The notes beneath the pieces are model-generated. The model made no database searches, was not told where the DNA came from, and saw nothing but the letters and a program-made list of their open reading frames with translations. 64,000 bases of DNA. Source: G038396625 sp038396625 (GTDB lineage: Bacteria; Bacillota; Clostridia; Peptostreptococcales; Thermotaleaceae). The stretch covers positions 3,596,001 to 3,660,000 of the forward strand of contig CP121688.1 of the NCBI GenBank assembly GCA_038396625.1. The letters are read 5' to 3'. A program made the translations under genes and the position numbers. Below are positions 58,579 to 64,000 of this stretch, piece by piece (positions within the stretch are counted from its first letter, which is position 1; the number at the start of each line of letters is the position of its first letter).

Positions 58579-58862
58579 AACATCTTTCCTAAGAAGCCTA
58601 TGCCTTTTGTTCCTATACTATCTTTGTCGCTATACATCATAGACTGAATCATTCCTTCCACAATAACATTCCCATCATCTAGATTCAATTTATTTATATC
58701 TAGTTCACTCCCCTTAATGGTTAAGATACCTTTTATCGTCTCTAAGATAATTGTATTTTCATCGAAACTAGTTACATGTTCTACTCCTGTGACACTAAGT
58801 TTTTCTCTATTCTCTAGAATAATATTCTGGCTCCTACTCTTTGCAACTCTGCGATCTTCCAT
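58572..58862 (-). CDS. yabP: Sporulation protein YabP
   Basis: A 96-residue protein of the YabP/YqfC family, with the conserved patterns NREKLSVTGVEHVTSFDENTIILETIKGILTIKGSEL and NLDDGNVIVEGMI. It is made in the mother cell during sporulation and required for spore formation. A sigma-E-like promoter is visible upstream. Confidence 0.92.
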   Translation of the reverse strand: MEDRRVAKSRSQNIILENREKLSVTGVEHVTSFDENTIILETIKGILTIKGSELDINKLNLDDGNVIVEGMIQSMMYSDKDSIGTKGIGFLGKMFK

Positions 58863-58900
58863 ATTGACTCACCCTCTTTAACAGTAATCTTCTTACTTTA

Positions 58901-58929
58901 AAGATATGCTTGTATATATTCCTTTATTA
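58901..58929 (-). promoter_or_regulatory. Possible sigma-E promoter of yabP
   Basis: TAATAAA, 14-bp spacer, CATATCTT on the minus strand, about 40 bases before the ATG. It matches the sigma-E pattern (KMATATT, 14, CATACAMT) at 10 of 15 positions; yabP is a sigma-E gene in Bacillus. Confidence 0.35.
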
Positions 58930-58941
58930 CTGATTTTTACA

Positions 58942-59003
58942 AATAAAATATCCCTCTTACGTAGCACACCTTATCACTTGCCTGTCTACGTAGTAGGGAT
59001 AGA
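58942..59003 (-). terminator. Terminator of rqcP
   Basis: Arms TATCCCTACTACGTAG / CTACGTAAGAGGGATA, 15 of 16 paired, with a 21-base loop and TTTTATTT after it on the minus strand. Confidence 0.65.
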
Positions 59004-59016
59004 TTTTTATGAAATA

Positions 59017-59259
59017 CTATTGGATAATATGATACATTTCTCTGGCGGTATCTTTTGTTACATGTTCTGTCACTGCCAAAACCTCTAGCTTAGTTATTTT
59101 ACTGCCAAATGTAATGGTTATGACATCTCCAACGGCTATTTCATTTCCAGCCTTTGCCACTTTATCATTGACCATTACGCGTCCTTGATCACAAGCTTCC
59201 TTGGCTATCGTTCTTCTTTTTATAATTCTTGCATTTTTTAAAAACTTATCTAAGCGCAT
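59017..59259 (-). CDS. rqcP: S4-domain ribosome quality control protein RqcP
   Basis: An 80-residue protein that is almost entirely an S4 RNA-binding domain (MRLDKFLKNARIIKRRTIAKEACDQGRVMVND). It is the YabO/RqcP type, which binds stalled 50S subunits and helps RqcH add C-terminal alanine tails. It stands between hup and yabP, as in the Bacillus order. AGGAG precedes the ATG. Confidence 0.93.
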   Translation of the reverse strand: MRLDKFLKNARIIKRRTIAKEACDQGRVMVNDKVAKAGNEIAVGDVITITFGSKITKLEVLAVTEHVTKDTAREMYHIIQ

Positions 59260-59278
59260 TGTATAACATCTCCTAAAA

Positions 59279-59308
59279 GTAAAAAAGCAGGCAAGCTGCT
59301 TTTTTATT
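59279..59308 (-). terminator. Terminator of hup
   Basis: Stem AAAAAAGCAG / CTGCTTTTTT with a short loop, directly after the hup stop codon. Confidence 0.85.
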
Positions 59309-59313
59309 CTAAA

Positions 59314-59592
59314 TTAGGCATTTACCATATCTTTTAATGCTTTACCAGCCTTGAATACTGGAGCTTTTGAAGCTGGAATATCAATCACTTGCTCAGGGTC
59401 TCTTGGATTTCTACCTTGTCTAGCTTTTCTTTCTCTAACGTCAAAAGTACCAAAACCAACTAATTGTACTTTGTCGTTGCTTGCAAGCGCTTCTTCTACA
59501 CTTTTTATAAATGCATTTAATGCAGTTTCCGCATCTTTTTTGGTAAGCCCTGATTTTTCTGCCATACTTGCAACTAATTCAGCTTTATTCAC
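59314..59592 (-). CDS. hup: HU-type DNA-binding protein
   Basis: A 92-residue histone-like protein. It has the full HU signature GFGTFDVRERKARQGRNPRD in the DNA-binding arms with Pro at the tip. It starts with GTG, eight bases after GGAGG. HU shapes the nucleoid and is essential in many Firmicutes. Confidence 0.97.
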   Translation of the reverse strand: MNKAELVASMAEKSGLTKKDAETALNAFIKSVEEALASNDKVQLVGFGTFDVRERKARQGRNPRDPEQVIDIPASKAPVFKAGKALKDMVNA

Positions 59593-59666
59593 ACTAATAA
59601 CCTCCTTAAATGTTTTAGAATACGTATTAGCATATTCTATCTTTTATTGAAAAATCCTTCTTTTTA

Positions 59667-61154
59667 CTAGTATTTTTTATCTTTTTTTTTATTTTTATGT
59701 ATTTTTGCCATATTCCACAAAACATCCATTTCTTCTAAAGACATATTTTCTAATTTTTTTCCATTTTTTTCGGATTCCATTTCTATAAAAGCAAATCTTT
59801 CAATAAACTTTTCTGTCGTTTGATTCAGTGCCTGCTCAGGTTCTACTTTCAGAAATCTCGCTACGTTTACTACAGAAAACAGCAAATCTCCTAATTCTTC
59901 TGTAATAGCTTCTATGTTTTCTGTGGCATACACTTGCAATAATTCATCAAATTCTTCTCTAACTTTTCCAATAGCATCCTTTACGTCATCCCAGTCAAAT
60001 CCTATATTTGCTGCCTTTGCTTGTACCTTATAACTTTTCATTAAAGCAGGGAGATGTTTTGGTACTCTTTTTAGACCTTCCGTATAGGTCTTTACATTCT
60101 TTTCCTTTCGTTTCATTTCATCCCAGCTTTTTATGGCACCTGATGCAGAATTCACATGCACTTCTCCAAACACATGAGGGTGTCTAAATACAAGCTTCTT
60201 ACATAATCTTGTAATAACATCTTTTATATTAAAATAGCCTTCCTCTGAAGCTAATAAAGCATGAAAGACCACCTGCAACAATAAATCTCCCAATTCCTCT
60301 TCTAGCAAATCCATATCCTTTTCTTCAAGAGCCTCTAGAACTTCATAGGTCTCTTCTATCAAGTGGGGTTTTAAACTTTCATGGGTTTGTTTTGCATCCC
60401 ATGGGCATCCATCCTTACCTCTTAATCTCTCCATAATTTTTACCAAATGTTGCAGCGTATAGGTTTTTACTGTAGTATCCTCAATTTTAGGAATATATAT
60501 ACTTGTTAAGTAATCCAACCATTCTATATGATCCAACTCATATAGCTTAATATGAGCAATCTTTTGTAGATTTGGAATTCCTGCACCTTGCACAACAATG
60601 ATAGGATGTTCATCAGGATAATATTCCATTAATTTTAGCTTTACATCAGAAGCCACCAACTGATTATATACCTGCGTTATAATGATATCCGTCTCCACAT
60701 CCAGAATCTGCTCGGTTAACTGCAATCCATCGACAATTTTTAAGCCTCCAATAGGGTCTTTCCTCAATGTATAAAGCATTGCCTCAATAAAGCTTACAGC
60801 TGGAATAAATTCCAAGTTAAACGCTTTGACGTTAGACTGATGTATTAAATGCTGTACGGTATTTTCCGCTACAAAAGGGCTACCAGGAACAGCATAAAGT
60901 ATATCCTCAGTTTCCACCATTGTCAATAGGCGATGGACAATTGTTTCATAAACTTCATCAAAGTTTTCTTTTTTGTTATAAACATCATCAAAACTTTCGT
61001 AAAAAATACCCTCTTCTTTCAAATAAGCTACTACAGGATGTTTTTCTGTCCTTAGTATCACTCTTTTGCTTTGTTTTATTTTCTCCATGGCACCCATGGT
61101 TAAATATGCTTTGCTTCCCGGTCCTAACCCCACTACCGTCAGCGTATTTTTCAT
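59667..61154 (-). CDS. mazG: YabN-like fusion of tetrapyrrole methylase and MazG
   Basis: A 495-residue fusion. Residues 1-225 form a methylase-like domain (LTVVGLGPGSKAYLTMGAMEKI and AVPGSPFVAENTVQHL). Residues about 245-495 form two MazG modules, the first with the EExxE metal motif in HLIEETYEVLEALEE and GDLLLQVVFH, the second with REEFDELLQ and EELGDLLFSVVNVARF. It hydrolyses nucleoside triphosphates; the role of the methylase part is unknown. Same gene order as in Bacillus subtilis (yabM-yabN-yabO). Confidence 0.94.
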   Translation of the reverse strand: MKNTLTVVGLGPGSKAYLTMGAMEKIKQSKRVILRTEKHPVVAYLKEEGIFYESFDDVYNKKENFDEVYETIVHRLLTMVETEDILYAVPGSPFVAENTVQHLIHQSNVKAFNLEFIPAVSFIEAMLYTLRKDPIGGLKIVDGLQLTEQILDVETDIIITQVYNQLVASDVKLKLMEYYPDEHPIIVVQGAGIPNLQKIAHIKLYELDHIEWLDYLTSIYIPKIEDTTVKTYTLQHLVKIMERLRGKDGCPWDAKQTHESLKPHLIEETYEVLEALEEKDMDLLEEELGDLLLQVVFHALLASEEGYFNIKDVITRLCKKLVFRHPHVFGEVHVNSASGAIKSWDEMKRKEKNVKTYTEGLKRVPKHLPALMKSYKVQAKAANIGFDWDDVKDAIGKVREEFDELLQVYATENIEAITEELGDLLFSVVNVARFLKVEPEQALNQTTEKFIERFAFIEMESEKNGKKLENMSLEEMDVLWNMAKIHKNKKKDKKY

Positions 61155-61307
61155 CTCTCCACCTTCTTTATCATTTAGATGTATGATTACAAAATAGTGT
61201 TCGTCATTATTAGATCATACTTCTACCTTTTATGATCCACCATCTATTTAATCAACTCTACCAACTATCATAAATATTCATTCATGCTATTACAACCACT
61301 AACCCTA

Positions 61308-62915
61308 TTATTTCCTCAATAACCCTATCATACTCAATATTTTCACTAATTTCCTTCCCCCAGGGATCATTTCAAAATCTGCTTTTGTAATTCCACCTGT
61401 AGTCAGAAGCATCAAACCATAAATTACTGCACCAATACCCACAGCAATCACCGTAGTTCCTCGATTACCTAATTGATTAACAAAGTGGTTGTATATAAAA
61501 AGTACAGAAATACTCATAGCCGCAACAGAAATCACGGGCTTAATTACAAAATTCACTAAGCTAAATTTCGTTCTAGTCAAGCGTTTTACCGCAAAGAAAT
61601 TGAGCAATGCTGCAGTTGCATAGGCCGTTACAGTACCAATTGCTGCACCCTTCACGTTAATGGCATAGATTCCTGTTAAAACATACGTAAGTACAACTTT
61701 TAACAGAGCACCAATGAATAGATTGGTTACAGGAATCAATGGTTTTCCCAATCCCTGCAAGATTCCGGTAAAGGTTTGAACTAATGTTAAAAAAATAACA
61801 CCAAATCCCAATATAGATAATGAAGCTGCAGCACTGACGGCACTTTCTTGTTGCAGTGGAAATAACAAAAGCATAATTGGTTTAGATAGAGTTACCAAGC
61901 CAATAGCTGCCGGCAAACCAATCAATAAAGAAACCCTTGTGCCTGTTTGAATTGTACTTCTTACCGTAGCTATATCCCTTTTTTGACTGGCATCCGAAAT
62001 CGCCGGTACTAAGCTCACAGCTAATCCTACCGTCACAATTTGTGGTAAATTAATTAAGGGAGCAGCCATTCCAGTTAATTGTCCATATAAGCTATTTGCA
62101 GCTTCCTCAGTAAATCCTATGGATTGTAACCGTCTCATCACGATGGCCACATCAATCATATTCATAATTGGAAGAATCGCTGCACCAATAGTGATAGGAA
62201 CTGCAATAGAAAAAATCCTATAAATAATTTTCTGGGAAGATTCTTGTTTTATAACAGGGTTTGCATGAATTTCATACAATATTTTTTCTCGTCTTCGATA
62301 ATAAATAAATATAATCATCAGCGCACCTGTAATTGCACCTGCAGCTGCACCAAAGGAAGCCCCTGCCGCTGCTACCTCTGTCCCTTTCTTCAAAAGAACA
62401 ATCGCCAGCACTAGTCCTACCACAGTTCTACCAAATTGTTCAATAATCTGTGATACAGCAGTAGGAACCATGTCTTGAAGTCCCTGAAAATATCCTCGAT
62501 AGGCTGCCATAATAGGTACAAATAACAACGCTGGTGCAATCGCAACCATTGAATAGTATGCACCCGGATTTTTGATCAGCAGAACAATCCTCCTCGCACC
62601 AAAAAATAAAATCGATGACGTCGTAATACCAATAATAAACAATAATATAAAAGACACTTTAAATACTCTATGTGCCCCATATCTATCCCCCATGGCATTT
62701 TTTTCTGACACCAGTTTAGATATGGCTGTTGGAATTCCAGCGGTAGATATGGTCAGCAATAACACATAGATCGGATAAGATGCTTGATAATACCCCATCC
62801 CTTCATCACCAATCATATTTCCAAGGGGGATTCGAAAAAAAGCCCCCATAATTTTTACAATAATTCCTGCCACGCCCAGTATGACAGCTCCCTTTAAAAA
62901 TGATCTGCTACTCAT
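61308..62915 (-). CDS. Polysaccharide-type flippase, YabM/SpoVB family
   Basis: A 535-residue membrane protein with about 14 helices of the MATE-like polysaccharide transporter superfamily. It begins MSSRSFLKGAVILGVAGIIVKIMGAFFRIPLGN, the usual SpoVB/YabM start, and has GYFQGLQDMVPTAVSQIIEQ. Members flip lipid-linked cell wall or cortex precursors. Position next to spoVT and yabN points to the YabM branch; SpoVB itself cannot be excluded. Confidence 0.92.
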   Translation of the reverse strand: MSSRSFLKGAVILGVAGIIVKIMGAFFRIPLGNMIGDEGMGYYQASYPIYVLLLTISTAGIPTAISKLVSEKNAMGDRYGAHRVFKVSFILLFIIGITTSSILFFGARRIVLLIKNPGAYYSMVAIAPALLFVPIMAAYRGYFQGLQDMVPTAVSQIIEQFGRTVVGLVLAIVLLKKGTEVAAAGASFGAAAGAITGALMIIFIYYRRREKILYEIHANPVIKQESSQKIIYRIFSIAVPITIGAAILPIMNMIDVAIVMRRLQSIGFTEEAANSLYGQLTGMAAPLINLPQIVTVGLAVSLVPAISDASQKRDIATVRSTIQTGTRVSLLIGLPAAIGLVTLSKPIMLLLFPLQQESAVSAAASLSILGFGVIFLTLVQTFTGILQGLGKPLIPVTNLFIGALLKVVLTYVLTGIYAINVKGAAIGTVTAYATAALLNFFAVKRLTRTKFSLVNFVIKPVISVAAMSISVLFIYNHFVNQLGNRGTTVIAVGIGAVIYGLMLLTTGGITKADFEMIPGGRKLVKILSMIGLLRK

Positions 62916-63009
62916 TCACTTTCCTCCTCATCAAAAATCCAATGACCAAATCTATTATATCAGAAATATTTACCCATGGTACTATGTAAACATAAGTTTA
63001 TTTTTCTTC

Positions 63010-63036
63010 ACAAAAAAAGTAGCCATTGGCTACCTT
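63010..63036 (-). terminator. Terminator of spoVT
   Basis: Stem GTAGCC aat GGCTAC followed by TTTTTTTG on the minus strand. Confidence 0.85.
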
Positions 63037-63071
63037 AAAAATCCTATGTATTATTCCTCAGTTTTTATTCT

Positions 63072-63623
63072 CTATTGCTCCATCTGTTTTCCTAAGAAAT
63101 TTGCAGCCGTCTCCGCAACTTTTACTTCTAATTCAGTAAGCAATTTTTCCTCATCTTTAGATAAAATCACCACAGCCCCAATGGCATCTCCCTGTGTGAC
63201 AATTGGTGCAATAACTTGAGAAGTATATTTTTGCGTATCTGCTTGTTCTGCCGTTAGGGTGTATATTTTTTCCTTTTCTGTAACTAACAAGGATTTTTTT
63301 CCCTCCATGGCTCTTTCAAGATCTTTACTGACCCTTTTCTCCAAATATTCCTTTTTAGATCCTCCTGCCACTGCAATGATATTATCTCTATCTGCAACCA
63401 TTGCAACTTGACCCAAAGCATCATTGAGTGATTCAGCATATTCTGTAGCAAATTCTGCCAATTCACCAATTGGGGAATATTTCTTTAATATTACTTCGCC
63501 ATCTCTATCTGTAAATATTTCTAGTGGATCTCCTTCTCTAATTCTTAATGTACGTCTTATTTCCTTAGGAATTACAACTCTACCTAAATCGTCAATTCTT
63601 CTTACTATGCCTGTTGCTTTCAC
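63072..63623 (-). CDS. spoVT: Stage V sporulation protein T
   Basis: A 183-residue transcription factor that modulates sigma-G genes in the forespore. The N-terminal AbrB-type swapped-hairpin domain (about 1-50, MKATGIVRRIDDLGRVVIPKEIRRTL) binds DNA, and the C-terminal GAF domain (about 60-178) is regulatory. The start is a GTG after AGGAGGG. A forespore-type promoter is visible upstream. Confidence 0.96.
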   Translation of the reverse strand: MKATGIVRRIDDLGRVVIPKEIRRTLRIREGDPLEIFTDRDGEVILKKYSPIGELAEFATEYAESLNDALGQVAMVADRDNIIAVAGGSKKEYLEKRVSKDLERAMEGKKSLLVTEKEKIYTLTAEQADTQKYTSQVIAPIVTQGDAIGAVVILSKDEEKLLTELEVKVAETAANFLGKQMEQ

Positions 63624-63669
63624 GTAATTTCCCTCCTAATGTACTGGTTCTAAAGTCATTGTTGTAGCT

Positions 63670-63699
63670 TTATTATTTAACTAGAATACTCTTTTTATG
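63670..63699 (-). promoter_or_regulatory. Probable sigma-G/F promoter of spoVT
   Basis: GCATA, 18-bp spacer, AATAATA on the minus strand. It fits GHATR at all five and CATWMTA at six of seven positions, about 45 bases before the start codon. spoVT is a sigma-G gene in Bacillus. Confidence 0.5.
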
Positions 63700-63723
63700 C
63701 ATCTATGGAAATTTTTCTATATT

Positions 63724-63772
63724 TTAAAAAAATAAAACCAACCAGCTATTTCGTGGAATAGATGGTTGGTAC
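63724..63772 (-). terminator. Terminator of the foldase gene
   Basis: Stem ACCAACCATCTATT / AATAGCTGGTTGGT followed by TTTTATTTTTTT on the minus strand. Confidence 0.85.
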
Positions 63773-63786
63773 ATGCTTTAAATAGG

Positions 63787-64000
63787 TTATTGAATATTTT
63801 CTGGAAATTTCTTTATGTCGAAGTTTTCTTTAATTTTATCATACTTATCCATTAATGCTTTCTCCATAAAATCTCTTTTTATCATTTCTTTCACTTCTTC
63901 AAATTTTTTAATTTCATCTTTTTTATCCATTACCTTAATAATGTGATATCCAAAACTACTCTTCACAGGTTCGCTTACTTCTCCATTTTTCATAGAAAAA
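63787..64000 (-). CDS. PpiC-type peptidyl-prolyl isomerase, C-terminal part
   Basis: The last 70 or so residues of a parvulin-type isomerase, open to the right edge. FSMKNGEVSEPVKSSFGYHIIKV is the end of the rotamase domain, followed by a charged helical tail. Together with the spoVT neighbour this suggests a PrsA-like extracellular foldase, as downstream of mfd in related genomes, but the signal peptide is outside the window. Confidence 0.85.
   Translation of the reverse strand, partial: FSMKNGEVSEPVKSSFGYHIIKVMDKKDEIKKFEEVKEMIKRDFMEKALMDKYDKIKENFDIKKFPENIQ

Overview
The window is a chromosomal segment of a strictly anaerobic, spore-forming, low-G+C Firmicute of the class Clostridia. The evidence is sporulation genes (spoIIE, yabP, yabQ, spoVT), AT-rich intergenic DNA, an adenosylcobalamin-dependent ribonucleotide reductase, a sodium-pumping methylmalonyl-CoA decarboxylase and a rRNA operon of clostridial type. 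The exact genus is not readable from the sequence; the unusual 16S and 23S rRNA insertions would help place it. Every gene I can support lies on the minus strand, so transcription runs from high to low coordinates throughout.

Layout from low to high coordinates. 1-119 is the start of a lipoprotein gene, followed by about 1.1 kb of non-coding or decayed sequence. 1.2-6.3 kb holds nrdJ, whose product carries a 377-residue intein placed immediately before the catalytic cysteine, then a thioredoxin-like protein and a TSUP permease. 6.7-13.6 kb is one-carbon and pantothenate metabolism: folD, a 45-codon small gene, fhs, the yhdT-panF sodium/pantothenate symporter pair, an M20 peptidase and panB. 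14.0-19.4 kb is a complete rRNA operon (16S, tRNA-Ala, 23S, 5S) with tandem promoters; both large rRNAs carry long hairpin insertions, in helix 6 (V1) of 16S and helix 45 of 23S. 19.6-25.0 kb has lysS, greA, dusB, coaX and birA.

25.1-43.4 kb is a metabolic block. It encodes the route from fumarate/malate and succinate to propionate: fumarase (two subunits), malic enzyme, CoA transferase, B12-dependent methylmalonyl-CoA mutase in two subunits with its MeaB chaperone, the epimerase and the biotin-dependent sodium-pumping decarboxylase. Beside it stand an AspT/YidE-type transporter with a sigma-54 promoter and a Cache-domain histidine kinase with an NtrC-type regulator that probably controls it.

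43.5-64.0 kb returns to the backbone known from the Bacillus subtilis mfd-lysS region: ftsH, tilS, yabT, yabS, spoIIE, two tRNAs, ppx, yabR, divIC, yabQ, yabP, yabO/rqcP, hup, yabN/mazG, yabM, spoVT and the end of a parvulin-type foldase gene. A GAF/PAS histidine kinase and a lone IS200/IS605-type tnpB lie between spoIIE and the tRNAs.

The main points to follow up are the two rRNA insertions, the intein at the radical cysteine of NrdJ, a FolD lacking cyclohydrolase residues, several legible regulatory sites (NrdR box, sigma-54 promoter, Spo0A-type wide-spaced spoIIE promoter, forespore promoter of spoVT), a long unexplained inverted repeat near 22.9 kb and the unexplained tract at 0.4-0.95 kb. 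I found no CRISPR array, prophage or wholly unknown multi-gene system.
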